The notes: generated from the sequence alone by a model not told the origin. A stretch of 64,000 nucleotides of DNA from Tropicimonas marinistellae (GCF_001509585.1 NZ_LNCI01000001.1:620001-684000), one strand, 5' to 3'; counted from the first letter of the stretch, positions 44,523 to 54,522 are shown. Numbers and translations are program-made.

Positions 44523-45941
44523 ATGGACACCGGTTCAATCGGAACGCCGCAGCAATTGCGCGATCCGGATTACATGCCGCCATTTGCAAAGGCCGTTCCG
44601 CTGGGAATCCAGCATGTGCTGGCAATGTTTGTTTCCAACGTGACGCCGGCGATCATCGTTGCGGGAGCCGCCGGCTTCGGCTTCGGGTCCAATTCACCCG
44701 ACTTTCCCGAGTTGCTTTACATGATCCAGATGTCGATGCTGTTCGCCGGCATCGCAACACTGATGCAGACGATCGGTGTTGGTCCGGTGGGGGCTCGTCT
44801 ACCCATTGTTCAGGGTACGAGCTTCGCCTTCATTCCGATCATGATCCCGCTGGTTGCGGGCAAGGGTGTCGACGGGCTTGCAGCAATGTTCGGCGGCATT
44901 CTCATCGGCGGGCTGTTCCACGCCGCACTCGGCACGGTGATCGGAAAGATCCGGTTCGCGTTGCCGCCGCTTGTCACGGGCCTTGTCGTGATGATGATCG
45001 GTCTGGCGCTGGTCAAGGTTGGGATCCAGTACGCCGCAGGCGGCGTTCCCAAGATCGGGACGCCGGAATACGGGAACCTCCACAGTTGGTCGGCCGCGCT
45101 CGTCGTCGTCTTCGTAACCCTTGGGTTCAAGTTCTTCACCAAGGGCATGCTTTCGGTCTCTGCGGTCCTCATCGGCATTCTGGCGGGATATGTCTTCGCG
45201 CTTCTCACCGGGTTGCTGAGTTTCGAGAGTGTTTCCGGGAGTTGGCAAGGTGCTGCGAGCTTTGCCTTGCCGCAGCCGTTCAAGTACGGCTTCGAGTTCA
45301 GCCTGGCGGCGATCATCGGTTTCTGCCTGATGGCGTTTGTTTCCGCAGTGGAAACGGTTGGCGACGTGTCGGGCATCACCAAAGGCGGGGCCGGGCGCGA
45401 AGCGACAGATGCTGAGATTTCCGGCGCAACCTTTGCCGACGGCGTGGGTTCGGCCGTTGCAGGCATATTCGGTGGCCTGCCCAACACGTCCTTCAGCCAG
45501 AACGTGGGCCTGATCGCCATGACGGGCATCATGAGCCGGCATGTCGTGACGATTGGCGGATTGTTCCTTATCCTCTGCGGACTTGTCCCAAAGGTGGGGG
45601 CAGTTATCCGTACCGTGCCGATCGAAGTTCTGGGCGGTGGCGTGATCGTGATGTTCGGCATGGTCGTGGCGGCCGGGATCTCGATGCTGTCGGATGTCGA
45701 CTGGAACAAGCGGAACATGGTGATCTTCGCAATTTCGCTGTCGGTGGGACTTGGCCTGCAGCTTGAGCCGGGCGCCGTGCAGCATCTGCCCGAAACGCTC
45801 CGGGTCCTGATGACCAGTGGGCTTCTGCCTGCGGCGCTCATCGCGATCGTGCTGAACCTCGTCCTACCGGAACCGCTGGTGCCTGAGGCGACGGAGGAAA
45901 TCTCCGGTGGGATGGCACATACCGAAACTGCGTCGACCTAG
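44523..45941 (+). CDS. Nucleobase:cation symporter-2 (uracil-xanthine permease)
   Basis: A 472-residue inner-membrane protein of the NCS2 family with about 12-14 membrane segments. Family signatures are the helix-1 region GIQHVLAMFVSNVTPAIIVA, the QGTSFAFIPI segment (variant of the QH motif region), and GLPNTSFSQNVGLIAMTGI. It imports a purine or uric acid/xanthine-type base with a proton or sodium ion; the exact substrate is unknown. GGGGACAG precedes the ATG at 44523. A hairpin follows at 45964-45979. Confidence 0.9.
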   Translation: MDTGSIGTPQQLRDPDYMPPFAKAVPLGIQHVLAMFVSNVTPAIIVAGAAGFGFGSNSPDFPELLYMIQMSMLFAGIATLMQTIGVGPVGARLPIVQGTSFAFIPIMIPLVAGKGVDGLAAMFGGILIGGLFHAALGTVIGKIRFALPPLVTGLVVMMIGLALVKVGIQYAAGGVPKIGTPEYGNLHSWSAALVVVFVTLGFKFFTKGMLSVSAVLIGILAGYVFALLTGLLSFESVSGSWQGAASFALPQPFKYGFEFSLAAIIGFCLMAFVSAVETVGDVSGITKGGAGREATDAEISGATFADGVGSAVAGIFGGLPNTSFSQNVGLIAMTGIMSRHVVTIGGLFLILCGLVPKVGAVIRTVPIEVLGGGVIVMFGMVVAAGISMLSDVDWNKRNMVIFAISLSVGLGLQLEPGAVQHLPETLRVLMTSGLLPAALIAIVLNLVLPEPLVPEATEEISGGMAHTETAST

Positions 45942-45963
45942 GTGCGATGTCTCTGGGTCCCGG

Positions 45964-45979
45964 GGGGCGTGAGCGCCCC
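45964..45979. terminator. Hairpin between NCS2 permease and convergent gene
   Basis: GGGGCG at 45964-45969 pairs with CGCCCC at 45974-45979 across a TGAG loop, in the 55-base gap between two convergent genes. It may serve both directions. There is no T tract. Confidence 0.45.
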
Positions 45980-45996
45980 TCGGATCCCCTAACAGG

Positions 45997-46851
45997 TCAA
46001 AACCACTGGCCCGGCTCCATCAGCCCCAGATCCATGAGTTGCTGCGACGACCAATTGAACCTCGTGGAGCCGGACCACGCGAAACTCGGGATATCGAAGG
46101 TCGAGCCCGGATTCAGTTTCAACGCCTTTGCCGTCCGAAATGAGCAGACCGCCGCGGTAAGGTTGTGGTGCCAGGGGCAGGCGTAGGTGTTGTATTCGTC
46201 ATCGTTGAACGTGTGATCGGTTTGAAGGCGCAAGCCCGGCTGTGTTCGAAACAACGATACCCTGTCGATACGGCGTTTGCCTTTCGGAATGTGCTCCTCA
46301 AAACGCCATCGCAACCCGCCAAAAAAGTCGAGCTGCCGGTCCTGGCCGCCCGCGCGCGCGAGGGCGAAATACCCGGTCCTGTCCAGATGGGCCCGTTCGC
46401 GACAAACGGCGTTTGGCCAATGCTCAAGATTGTCGGCATAAAGATCGATGACATAGGCGAGCATCGCGTCACGGCGTTCTTCTGCGTGAAATGTCAGCAT
46501 CTCGCCGACGCTGCGATGCTCGCAAAATGGGTAGAACAGGTATTCGCCATTATAGCAGTAGAACATCCAGGTGCCGGGCGGCGCAGCAGCGATCAGCCGG
46601 TTGAGCGGGCCGGCGGGCGCATCGACGGCGTGAGGATCGAAGGGTGCGGAATGCACGTTATCTGGCAAGCCGGGAGGAGGCTGGATGCCCGCGCCGAGAA
46701 GCAGGACAATGCTGCGGAATCCCTTTTCAACGTGGTACTCCACGGTGCTGGCAATTTCGACATCGTCCTCCGCAAGGATGACCGCAACCGGAGCACGAGC
46801 GAGCGCGTTGGGAGCGTGGGCGAGGAGGCTTTCGAGATCGGAGTAATTCAT
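45997..46851 (-). CDS. Glycosyltransferase 2/92-like protein
   Basis: A 284-residue protein whose layout resembles bacterial GT2/GT92-like proteins. An N-terminal Rossmann part has [20 protein letters not shown], the metal-site position reads [13 protein letters not shown], then [29 protein letters not shown] and a C-terminal segment ending in FRTAKALKL. The usual DxDEF metal-binding motif is replaced by CYNGEY, so activity may be lost or changed. It lies convergent to the permease and divergent from miaB. The call rests on overall pattern only. Confidence 0.55.
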   Translation of the reverse strand: MNYSDLESLLAHAPNALARAPVAVILAEDDVEIASTVEYHVEKGFRSIVLLLGAGIQPPPGLPDNVHSAPFDPHAVDAPAGPLNRLIAAAPPGTWMFYCYNGEYLFYPFCEHRSVGEMLTFHAEERRDAMLAYVIDLYADNLEHWPNAVCRERAHLDRTGYFALARAGGQDRQLDFFGGLRWRFEEHIPKGKRRIDRVSLFRTQPGLRLQTDHTFNDDEYNTYACPWHHNLTAAVCSFRTAKALKLNPGSTFDIPSFAWSGSTRFNWSSQQLMDLGLMEPGQWF

Positions 46852-46994
46852 GCGGGGGCGTCTCGTGTTCGGGCGCGCGCCCGTCTTGGCGCCACGTTAG
46901 GAGTAAGTCCGGGTCGGTTGCAACCGCTGCTGCGGCGTTGCGCCGCCGACCCGGCTGCGCTATGCCGCGCGCCAGCGATCAGGAGGCGAAGCCG

Positions 46995-48314
46995 ATGACA
47001 GAGGCGCCGAAGAAGCTCTACATCAAGACCTACGGCTGTCAGATGAATGTTTACGACAGTGAGCGCATGGCCGAGGCGATGGGTGGGCAGGGCTATGCCC
47101 AGACCGACCGCCCCGAGGATGCCGACCTGATCCTGCTCAACACCTGCCACATCCGCGAGAAGGCGGCGGAGAAGGTGTATTCCGAGCTTGGCCGCTACAA
47201 GGGCCTCAAGGCGGCCAACCCCGATCTGAAGATCGGTGTAGCGGGCTGCGTTGCGCAGGCCGAGGGCGAGGAGATCCTGCGTCGGCAGCCTCTGGTCGAT
47301 CTGGTGGTTGGGCCGCAAAGCTACCACCGGTTGCCGGAACTGGAGGCGCGGGCGCGTGGCGGCAAGTCGGCGATCGATACCGAGTTTCCCGAGGAAATGA
47401 AGTTTGACCACCTACCGGCACGGCCAAAGCCGAAGCGCGGGCCGACGGCGTTTCTGACCGTGCAGGAGGGATGCGACAAGTTCTGCGCCTTCTGCGTGGT
47501 GCCCTACACCCGTGGTGCAGAGGTGTCGCGTCCGGTTGCACGGGTGCTCAAAGAGGCCGAAGGGCTGGTCGAACAGGGGGTGCGGGAAATAACCCTCCTC
47601 GGGCAGAACGTGAACGCTTACCACGGTGCCGACGGTGCCGACTCCTGGGGGCTCGCACGGTTGATCCGCAGGTTGGCGGAGATCGATGGGCTTGAGCGGA
47701 TTCGCTTCACGACCTCGCATCCGCGCGACATGGACGACGACCTGATCGCGGCCCATGGTGACTGCGAGAAGCTGATGCCCTACCTGCACCTGCCGGTGCA
47801 GTCCGGGTCCGACCGGATCCTGAAGCGGATGAACCGCGGCCATACGGCGGAGGAGTACATCCGCCTGGTTGACCGAATCCGCTCTGCCCGTCCTGACATC
47901 CTCATGTCGGGCGATTTCATCGTCGGGTTCCCGGAAGAGACGGAAGAGGATTTCCGCGCGACGCTCGCCTTGGTTGAAGAGATCGGCTACGGCCAGTGCT
48001 ACTCGTTCAAGTATTCGGCGCGCCCCGGTACGCCCGCCGCCGAACGCCCGGTTGTCGATCCTGCCAAAGCCGACGACCGCCTGCAACGGCTGCAAACTCT
48101 GCTGACCGCACAGCAACGCGCTGTCCAGGATTCGATGGTCGGCCGCACAGTGGGCGTTCTTGTCGAAAAGTCCGGGCGGTTGCCTGGACAGGTCGTCGGA
48201 AAATCCGACCATCTGCACGCCGTGCACCTGACCGCGAACCTGTCTCCCGGCGATCTTGTGGACGTACGCATCACGGAAAGCGCACCGAACTCGCTGGCGG
48301 GAATCTTGGTCTGA
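46995..48314 (+). CDS. miaB: tRNA-2-methylthio-N6-dimethylallyladenosine synthase
   Basis: A 439-residue radical-SAM methylthiotransferase that modifies A37 of tRNAs reading UNN codons. The N-terminal UPF0004 domain binds one cluster through Cys15, Cys51 and Cys85 ([32 protein letters not shown]). The radical SAM cluster is [12 protein letters not shown] (Cys160/164/167). A C-terminal TRAM domain ends the protein. The start [15 protein letters not shown] at 46995 follows an AGGAGG-type site; longer frames are not supported. Confidence 0.95.
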   Translation: MTEAPKKLYIKTYGCQMNVYDSERMAEAMGGQGYAQTDRPEDADLILLNTCHIREKAAEKVYSELGRYKGLKAANPDLKIGVAGCVAQAEGEEILRRQPLVDLVVGPQSYHRLPELEARARGGKSAIDTEFPEEMKFDHLPARPKPKRGPTAFLTVQEGCDKFCAFCVVPYTRGAEVSRPVARVLKEAEGLVEQGVREITLLGQNVNAYHGADGADSWGLARLIRRLAEIDGLERIRFTTSHPRDMDDDLIAAHGDCEKLMPYLHLPVQSGSDRILKRMNRGHTAEEYIRLVDRIRSARPDILMSGDFIVGFPEETEEDFRATLALVEEIGYGQCYSFKYSARPGTPAAERPVVDPAKADDRLQRLQTLLTAQQRAVQDSMVGRTVGVLVEKSGRLPGQVVGKSDHLHAVHLTANLSPGDLVDVRITESAPNSLAGILV

Positions 48315-48330
48315 GGCGCCGCGCGACCTC

Positions 48331-48654
48331 TCAGCCCGGCGGAATCTCTTTCAGCAGTTTCTTGAGGGTTTCGATCTTGTGGGCGCCGTTCCCGACGCCA
48401 TATTCGTCCCGGCACACGCGGTTGCCGATCGCATCGGCCTGTTCCGGTGTGTAGCCAAGCTGGAGCAGGTCATCGATAAACACCGCATTGGGCCGGTCCC
48501 AGGCGACGGTCTTCAACGCGCCGCGGTAGCAGCTCACGTTTATCGTCATGCGGTCGTTGTCCGACGGGGAAGGGAGGTCATCGGCCAGTGCGTTGCCGGT
48601 TGCGAAAACGCTTGCTCCCGCGACCATTGCCGCAATCAGATAATTCACGTTCAT
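48331..48654 (-). CDS. Small exported protein, unknown function
   Basis: A 107-residue protein with a signal peptide (MNVNYLIAAMVAGASVFATG, cleavage near NALADD). The mature part has two Cys (VSCYRGALK, RVCRDEYGVG) that could form a disulfide and a helical tail rich in Lys. AGAGGGAAT precedes the ATG by ten bases. The longer frame upstream is not supported. No family is recognised; a periplasmic location is inferred. Confidence 0.6.
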   Translation of the reverse strand: MNVNYLIAAMVAGASVFATGNALADDLPSPSDNDRMTINVSCYRGALKTVAWDRPNAVFIDDLLQLGYTPEQADAIGNRVCRDEYGVGNGAHKIETLKKLLKEIPPG

Positions 48655-49049
48655 CAGTAGAATTCCCTCTGGGGCAGAAACACATACACGCGCACGGCCG
48701 GGTGCCCATCTCGGGCCGGTGCGATACGGAACGTTCGACGACGGAGTATACCGCTGAACTGGGGGCTGTGAAGTCTCGCCGACCGAAACGTTCCAATTTG
48801 ACGCCTCTTGCATTTACCCGCATGGCAAACGCGGGATGCCAAAACCGCTCGAACCCGGTGAAACACCCCTTCGCCGACATGAAACAGGGTCGTAGTCAGG
48901 CGCGGCGCACCCCATATTTGGCACTCGATTGTGATTGCGCCGCCTCTTTTTGTGTCACTCGCGTGAATTTTGTACCCATCGACTTGCCAAACGGGGCGCA
49001 TGGCGGGCAGCATAACTTCAGAGCAAACACGAGCAGCGGAGTCGCATTA
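48655..49049. other. Intergenic region before phoH
   Basis: 395 bases separating the minus-strand exported protein and phoH. It should hold both promoters. The long open frame running through it into phoH lacks a ribosome site and does not resemble protein. Confidence 0.45.
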
Positions 49050-50066
49050 TTGGGAATCAGCGCCCTGACCACACCGCCCACTTCCGACGATATTCTCGAA
49101 ACTCCGATGGAGTTCCCCGACAATCGTCTCCTCGTTGAACTCTGCGGCGAGTTTGACCGCAACCTTTCCCAGATCGAACATCAGCTAGGGTTGCAGATCG
49201 TCCGGCGCGGCAACCAGCTTGCGCTGATCGGCGATGGAGACGCGCGGGCGCGCGGTGCGGTCATTCTTCAGGAACTCTATGAGCGGCTCGAAGCCGGCCG
49301 GCCCCTGGAACCCGGCGATATCGACGGGGCGATCCGACTGGGCGCGCTGGAAGACGAGGCAGCGCCCCGGCCGGCCGACCAATTGGAGATGTTCCAGGGC
49401 GGTCGCGTGGAGATCAAGACCCGCAAGAAGATCGTGGAACCGCGGACCGAGGCGCAGAAAGCCTACGTTCGCGCGCTGATGGCCAATGAGCTTGCCTTCG
49501 GAATTGGACCTGCGGGCACCGGAAAGACCTATCTCGCGGTTGCTGTCGCGGTAAATCTCTTCATTGGCGGGCACGTGGACAGGATCATACTCTGCCGGCC
49601 GGCCGTTGAGGCCGGCGAGCGCCTCGGTTTCCTTCCGGGCACGCAGGAGGAAAAGGTCGACCCCTACATGCAGCCGCTCTACGACGCGCTGAATGACTTC
49701 CTGCCGGCCAAGCAAGTCACCAAGCTCAAGGAAGAAAAGAAAATCGAAATCGCTCCATTGGCCTTCATGCGCGGTCGTACACTCAGCAATGCCGCGGTTG
49801 TTCTGGATGAAGCGCAGAACGCCACCACGATGCAGATGAAGATGTTCCTGACGCGCCTTGGCGAGGGATCCCGGATGGTAGTGACCGGCGACCGTACGCA
49901 GGTGGACTTGCCACGCGGCGTAACCTCCGGATTGGTCGAAGCGGAGAAACTACTCAAAGGCGTGGACGGGATCTCGTTCAATTACTTTACCGCCAAGGAC
50001 GTGGTTCGGCATCCGCTGGTGGCCAGGATCATCGACGCCTATGACGCGGATGCGCCAGCCGGCTAA
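49050..50066 (+). CDS. phoH: PhoH-family ATPase
   Basis: A 338-residue PhoH-type NTPase if read from the TTG at 49050, which has GGAG eight bases upstream; the first in-frame ATG (49107) has no ribosome site. Domains are an N-terminal KH-like part (VELCGEFDRNLSQIEHQL), then the ATPase with Walker A GPAGTGKTYLAV, a CRPAVEAGERLGFLPG segment, Walker B VVLDEAQNAT and TGDRTQVDLP. PhoH relatives act in RNA metabolism with YbeY, which follows directly. The gene order phoH-ybeY-corC-lnt is the standard alphaproteobacterial set. Confidence 0.9.
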   Translation: MGISALTTPPTSDDILETPMEFPDNRLLVELCGEFDRNLSQIEHQLGLQIVRRGNQLALIGDGDARARGAVILQELYERLEAGRPLEPGDIDGAIRLGALEDEAAPRPADQLEMFQGGRVEIKTRKKIVEPRTEAQKAYVRALMANELAFGIGPAGTGKTYLAVAVAVNLFIGGHVDRIILCRPAVEAGERLGFLPGTQEEKVDPYMQPLYDALNDFLPAKQVTKLKEEKKIEIAPLAFMRGRTLSNAAVVLDEAQNATTMQMKMFLTRLGEGSRMVVTGDRTQVDLPRGVTSGLVEAEKLLKGVDGISFNYFTAKDVVRHPLVARIIDAYDADAPAG

Positions 50067-50100
50067 GCTGGCCGGACGGGAATTGAACGAGATGGCGGGA

Positions 50101-50601
50101 ATGACCGAAACCGTCGATATCGTGCTGGAGGCGGAAGCATGGGACGCCACGGGCCTTCATGCTCTTGCCGAGCGCGCGATTCTCGCGAGCCTCCGGCACC
50201 TGCATCTACCCGAAGATTGCACCTGCACCATACTTGCCACCGACGACGCCCGCATCGCCGTTCTGAATGCTGATTTCCGGGCAAAGGAAGCTGCGACAAA
50301 TGTCTTGTCATGGCCGTCGGATGATCTCGCGCCAGAGAAGCCAGGTGGGCAACCGGCACTACCGGAACCGGATTTTCCCGGCGAACCCCCGTTTCTGGGG
50401 GACATAGCGCTTGCGTGGGAAACCTGCGCGAGGGAGGCGGAGGAGGCGGGAAAGCCGCTGGAGGCGCATGTGACGCACCTGATCGTTCACGGTTTGCTCC
50501 ATTTGTTGGGATACGATCACATCCGCGACGAAGATGCGCTCTTGATGGAACGCCTCGAGGTTGAGATACTGTTCAAACTTGGATTTCCGAACCCATATTA
50601 G
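50101..50601 (+). CDS. ybeY: Endoribonuclease YbeY
   Basis: A 166-residue metal-dependent endoribonuclease that matures 16S rRNA and takes part in ribosome quality control. The zinc motif is HGLLHLLGYDH with three His (HxxxHxxxxxH). It begins MTETVDIVLEAEA; a second ATG nine bases earlier (50092) is possible. It overlaps no gene but follows phoH by 34 bases. Confidence 0.92.
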   Translation: MTETVDIVLEAEAWDATGLHALAERAILASLRHLHLPEDCTCTILATDDARIAVLNADFRAKEAATNVLSWPSDDLAPEKPGGQPALPEPDFPGEPPFLGDIALAWETCAREAEEAGKPLEAHVTHLIVHGLLHLLGYDHIRDEDALLMERLEVEILFKLGFPNPY

Positions 50602-50639
50602 GGTCGTGCCGGCGCGACCGGCGTTTTTGGAAAGGAACG

Positions 50640-51569
50640 ATGGGCGATACTCCCGAAGGATCTTCTAGCGCAGCGCATGGCGCGCAGGAGACCGACACAC
50701 CACCGAGTCGCGGGATAATGCGGCGTCTCGGCGACCTGTTTAGAAAACCCGAAACTGCCGCGGAGGCGCGCGGAGGCGTTGGCATGCACAATACCGTGCC
50801 CCTGCCGGAAGAGGTGCGAACTGGTCCGTCGCGCGGTATGGCGAACCTCCGCCAGATGCGCGTGGAGGATGTGGCGATACCGCGGGTGGAGATTGTCTCG
50901 GTCCCCGTCGATATCGGCCTCGATGCACTGCTGGAAGTATTCCGCGATAGCGGCAATACCCGCCTGCCGGTCTATGATGGCACAATCGACAGCCCCCTCG
51001 GCCTTGTGCATTTGAAAGACGTGGCCCTGCGATATGGGTTCAACGGCAATGGCGCCGAGACGTTTGACTTGCGCGAGATGCTACGCCCGCTGATCTACGC
51101 GCCGCCATCGATGCCGATTGGCGTGCTGTTGCAGAAGATGCAAACAGACCGCCGCCATATGGCTCTCGTCATCGACGAGTATGGCGGCGTCGATGGGTTG
51201 GCGACGATCGAGGATCTGATCGAACAGGTGATCGGTGAGATCGAAGACGAGCACGACGTTGAGGAAGAGGCATTCTGGACCCTCGAGAAACCCGGTTGCT
51301 ACCTTGCGCTCGCGCGCGCGCCGCTTGACGGTTTCGAATCCGAAATCGGCATGAAGCTGCTGGATAGCGAGGACGAGGAAGAGGTCGATACGCTTGGCGG
51401 GCTCGTCTTCATGGAGACCGGTCGCGTGCCTGCACGCGGTGAAGTGATCCCGCATCCGTCCGGCGCGCAATTCGAGGTCGTGGACGCAGATCCACGGCGT
51501 ATCAAGCGCCTGCGCGTCCGGCTGCCCGGTACTGCGCTCGCATTGTCGCAGCAGGCGGCAGCCGAGTAA
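50640..51569 (+). CDS. CorC/TlyC-family CBS-domain protein
   Basis: A 309-residue cytosolic hemolysin-family protein. Two CBS domains cover about residues 75-200 (MRVEDVAIPRVEIVSVP, GLVHLKDVALRYG, VIDEYGGVDGLATIEDL). The CorC_HlyC domain follows (MKLLDSEDEEEVDTLGGLV) to the end. In enterobacteria CorC supports magnesium/cobalt efflux; here the partner transporter is not in the window. It sits between ybeY and lnt in the standard operon. Confidence 0.9.
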   Translation: MGDTPEGSSSAAHGAQETDTPPSRGIMRRLGDLFRKPETAAEARGGVGMHNTVPLPEEVRTGPSRGMANLRQMRVEDVAIPRVEIVSVPVDIGLDALLEVFRDSGNTRLPVYDGTIDSPLGLVHLKDVALRYGFNGNGAETFDLREMLRPLIYAPPSMPIGVLLQKMQTDRRHMALVIDEYGGVDGLATIEDLIEQVIGEIEDEHDVEEEAFWTLEKPGCYLALARAPLDGFESEIGMKLLDSEDEEEVDTLGGLVFMETGRVPARGEVIPHPSGAQFEVVDADPRRIKRLRVRLPGTALALSQQAAAE

Positions 51570-51575
51570 GCCGGC

Positions 51576-53111
51576 ATGGCGGCGGTATTTGCCAGGGCGG
51601 TTGAAGCGCGCCGCTCAGGCTTCGGGATTTGCCTGGGACTCGGAGCCCTGGCGGCAACGGGTCAGGCACCGCTTGGTTGGGCGTGGGGTGCACTTGCTGT
51701 CTTCGCGGTCGCTTTGGCGCTTCTTTCCTTGCCTGCGCGTTGGCAGACGGCCGCTTGGCGCGGATGGGCTTTGGGGACCGGTTATTTCGCGGCGGCTCTG
51801 TTCTGGATCGTGGAACCTTTTCTCGTGGACATCGCGCGCCACGGCTGGATGGCGCCGTTCGCCCTTGCGTTTCTTGCGGGCGGGCTCGGCCTCTTCTGGG
51901 CGCTTGCTTTCGGATTGGCTGCACGTCTGGGGCATACGCAGCGACAGCGCGCGGGACTTGCTGTTGTCGCCTTGACGTCGGCGGAGATGCTACGATCCTT
52001 TGTTTTCACAGGGTTTCCCTGGGCCTTGGTCGGGCACATCTGGATCGGCACGCCACAGATGCAGCTTGCCTCTATAGCCGGGGCACACGGATTGACGCTG
52101 CTGACACTGTTCGCGGCGGCCCTTCCGACGCTGTTTGGCGCGCGCCGGGCGCTCTTGGGGGCATTGTTCGGTGCAGCCCTGGTCTCCCTGCCCGCGGGAT
52201 GGGCGCACCTGCGAGTCCCGTCCGGGCCTGCCGCCCCGGCCGAACCTGCCGTGACGGTTCGGCTCGTTCAGCCGAACGCCGCCCAACACCTGAAGTGGGA
52301 TCCGGAGTTGATGCCGGTCTACTTCGAGCGGCAACTTGGGTTCACTGCTGCGCCACCCACGGCGGGCGCGCAGCGCCCCGATGTGGTGATCTGGCCAGAG
52401 ACAGCCGTGCCCTGGTTGCTGGACAACGCAGCGCACGCATTCCGATTGATGGCCGACGCCGCGGACGGTGCGCAGGTGCTCGCAGGCGTGCAAAGGCGCG
52501 AGATGGACGGCCGCTGGTTCAACACGCTCGTAACGTTGGATGAAAGCGGTGCCGTGACCGGCCGATATGACAAACATCACCTGGTACCCTTTGGCGAGTA
52601 CATGCCATTTTCCTCGTTGTTTTCCCGGCTGAGCATATTCGGGCTGGCTGCGAATGCATCCGGCGGATACAGCGCTGGCCCGGGGCCGGTCCTGCTGGAC
52701 CTCGGAAATGCGGGAACAATCCTGCCTCTGATCTGTTACGAGGCGATCTTTCCCAATGACATCGCGCGTGCACCGGGACGCGCCGACTGGCTGGTACAGG
52801 TGACCAACGACGCCTGGTTCGGCCGCCTTGCCGGCCCATATCAACACCTCGCGCTGGCGCGCCTGCGGGCGGTGGAGCAGGGTGTGCCGCTCGTGCGGGC
52901 CGCCAACACGGGCGTGTCGGCCGCCTTCGATCCGTTCGGGCGGGAGCTTGTCCGGCTGCCGCTCGGTGAGGCGGGATATACCGACCTGCGGCTACCGGCT
53001 CCGCTGCCGCCGACGCCCTATTCCCGGTTCGGCGATTTGCCATTGGTGCCGTTGCTGGCAGCAATGGCAGTTGCGGCACTGCTTCAGGGTCGGCGGCCCA
53101 GAGACAGTTGA
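51576..53111 (+). CDS. lnt: Apolipoprotein N-acyltransferase
   Basis: A 511-residue inner-membrane enzyme that adds the third acyl chain to lipoproteins. The N-terminal half has about six membrane segments (for example GICLGLGALAATGQAPLGW). The nitrilase-like half carries the catalytic triad Glu275 in WPETAVP, Lys333 in YDKHHLVPFGEYMPF and Cys387 in ICYEAIF, the same numbering pattern as known Lnt proteins. The C-terminal TM helix precedes RRPRDS. It starts six bases after the corC stop region, so it is cotranscribed. Confidence 0.94.
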   Translation: MAAVFARAVEARRSGFGICLGLGALAATGQAPLGWAWGALAVFAVALALLSLPARWQTAAWRGWALGTGYFAAALFWIVEPFLVDIARHGWMAPFALAFLAGGLGLFWALAFGLAARLGHTQRQRAGLAVVALTSAEMLRSFVFTGFPWALVGHIWIGTPQMQLASIAGAHGLTLLTLFAAALPTLFGARRALLGALFGAALVSLPAGWAHLRVPSGPAAPAEPAVTVRLVQPNAAQHLKWDPELMPVYFERQLGFTAAPPTAGAQRPDVVIWPETAVPWLLDNAAHAFRLMADAADGAQVLAGVQRREMDGRWFNTLVTLDESGAVTGRYDKHHLVPFGEYMPFSSLFSRLSIFGLAANASGGYSAGPGPVLLDLGNAGTILPLICYEAIFPNDIARAPGRADWLVQVTNDAWFGRLAGPYQHLALARLRAVEQGVPLVRAANTGVSAAFDPFGRELVRLPLGEAGYTDLRLPAPLPPTPYSRFGDLPLVPLLAAMAVAALLQGRRPRDS

Positions 53112-53147
53112 CCTCGACGGGTGGTCGACCTAAGGGGATTTAATCGA

Positions 53148-53200
53148 CCGTCACAACGGCTTCCTGGCGTGGCGGTGTAGCTTTAGTGGAGCACCTAATG
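53148..53200 (+). promoter_or_regulatory. SAM/SAH riboswitch upstream of metK
   Basis: The leader shows the SAM/SAH (RF01727-type) pattern: stem CCGTCAC (53148-53154) with GTGGCGG (53169-53175) around the conserved loop AACGGCTTCCTGGC, and a downstream GTGGAGCA (53186-53193) whose GGAGC pairs with the loop to form an H-type pseudoknot. GGAG is also the metK ribosome site, just before the ATG. Ligand binding should therefore hide the site and lower translation, a family mechanism seen here only in layout. Confidence 0.9.
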
Positions 53201-54367
53201 TCCCGACAGAATTACACTTTCACTTCGGAGTCCGTCTCCGAAGGGCACCCGGACAAGGTCTGCGACCGGATTTCCGATGCCGTTCTCGACGCGTTCCTGA
53301 CCGAGGAGCCGAACGCCCGCGTCGCCTGCGAGACCTTCGCGACGAGCGGTATGGTGGTTATCGGCGGTGAAGTTGGCTTGTCGGACGAAGATCGGCTGAA
53401 AAACTTCATGGGCAGCATCAGCCAGATTGCCCGCGACTGCATCAAGGATATCGGCTACGAGCAGGAGCAGTTTCACTGGAACACCTGCCGGGTGCTGAAC
53501 TTCCTGCATGAGCAATCGGCACATATCGCGCAAGGCGTGGACCGCGAGGGCGCGGGCGACCAGGGCATCATGTTCGGCTATGCCGTGGACGAGACGCCGG
53601 AACTCATGCCAGCGCCGATTCAGTACGCACATGCGATTCTGCGGCGACTATCTGAAGCCCGAAAAAGCGGCGCCGAGCCCGACCTGCGCCCTGATGCCAA
53701 GTCCCAGTTGTCGATCCGCTACGAGGGCGGCCGCCCGGTGGAGGTGTCCTCGATCGTGCTGTCGACGCAGCATGCCGACGAGGGACAGACGTCAGACGAC
53801 ATTCGCGCCATCGTGGAACCCTACATCCGAGAAGTTCTGCCAGCCGACTGGATCACCGAAAAGACGGAGTGGTGGGTGAATCCTACGGGCACTTTCGTGA
53901 TCGGCGGGCCGGACGGGGACGCGGGCCTGACGGGACGGAAGATCATCGTCGACACCTACGGCGGCGCGGCGCCGCACGGCGGCGGTGCCTTTTCCGGGAA
54001 GGACCCCACGAAGGTCGACCGGTCGGCTGCCTACGCGGCGCGGTATCTGGCCAAGAACGTTGTGGCCGCCGGTCTCGCCCGCCGCTGTGCGATCCAGCTC
54101 AGCTACGCAATCGGGGTCGCCAAGCCGCTCTCTGTCTATGTGGATACCTACGGCACGGGTAGCGTGGACGAGGTAGCCATCGAGCGGGCTGTGACGGATG
54201 TGATGGACCTTACGCCGCTGGGCATTCGCTCTCGCCTCGATCTCAACAAGCCGATCTACCAGCGCACCTCCGCCTACGGCCATTTCGGCCGAGCGCCGGA
54301 TGATGAGGGTGGGTTCAGCTGGGAACGCACCGACCTCGTCGAGGCACTCAAGAAGGCGGCTGGCTGA
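53198..54367 (+). CDS. metK: S-adenosylmethionine synthetase
   Basis: A 389-residue MetK that makes SAM from ATP and methionine. The N-terminal [12 protein letters not shown] contains His17 and Asp19 of the active site; later [27 protein letters not shown] and [10 protein letters not shown] are signature phrases. The ATG at 53198 lies directly after the riboswitch; an in-frame GTG four codons upstream falls inside the pseudoknot and is unlikely to be the start. A hairpin pair follows before trmB. Confidence 0.96.
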   Translation: MSRQNYTFTSESVSEGHPDKVCDRISDAVLDAFLTEEPNARVACETFATSGMVVIGGEVGLSDEDRLKNFMGSISQIARDCIKDIGYEQEQFHWNTCRVLNFLHEQSAHIAQGVDREGAGDQGIMFGYAVDETPELMPAPIQYAHAILRRLSEARKSGAEPDLRPDAKSQLSIRYEGGRPVEVSSIVLSTQHADEGQTSDDIRAIVEPYIREVLPADWITEKTEWWVNPTGTFVIGGPDGDAGLTGRKIIVDTYGGAAPHGGGAFSGKDPTKVDRSAAYAARYLAKNVVAAGLARRCAIQLSYAIGVAKPLSVYVDTYGTGSVDEVAIERAVTDVMDLTPLGIRSRLDLNKPIYQRTSAYGHFGRAPDDEGGFSWERTDLVEALKKAAG

Positions 54368-54468
54368 ACTTGGTCCCTCCGTCGGTGTGAACACGCTGCC
54401 CGGCAGCGGTTGCGCGTATCCGGTCGTTGAGCACCGATCCCGGCTGCGGAGAACTCCCGCCCGTCTTC

Positions 54469-54484
54469 GCCCCCATTTGGGGGC
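54469..54484 (+). terminator. Hairpin after metK
   Basis: GCCCCC (54469-54474) pairs with GGGGGC (54479-54484) across ATTT, about 100 bases past the metK stop. It is a short stem without a T tract. A second perfect 8-bp stem lies at 54503-54522. Confidence 0.4.
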
Positions 54485-54502
54485 TCATCCCGTTGGGCCG
54501 GG

Positions 54503-54522
54503 CCGCGTGCTGACGCACGCGG
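54503..54522 (+). repeat. Perfect inverted repeat in the trmB leader
   Basis: CCGCGTGC (54503-54510) and GCACGCGG (54515-54522) form an 8-bp perfect hairpin with a TGAC loop, 46 bases before the trmB start. Whether it ends the metK transcript or structures the trmB leader cannot be told. Confidence 0.5.
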
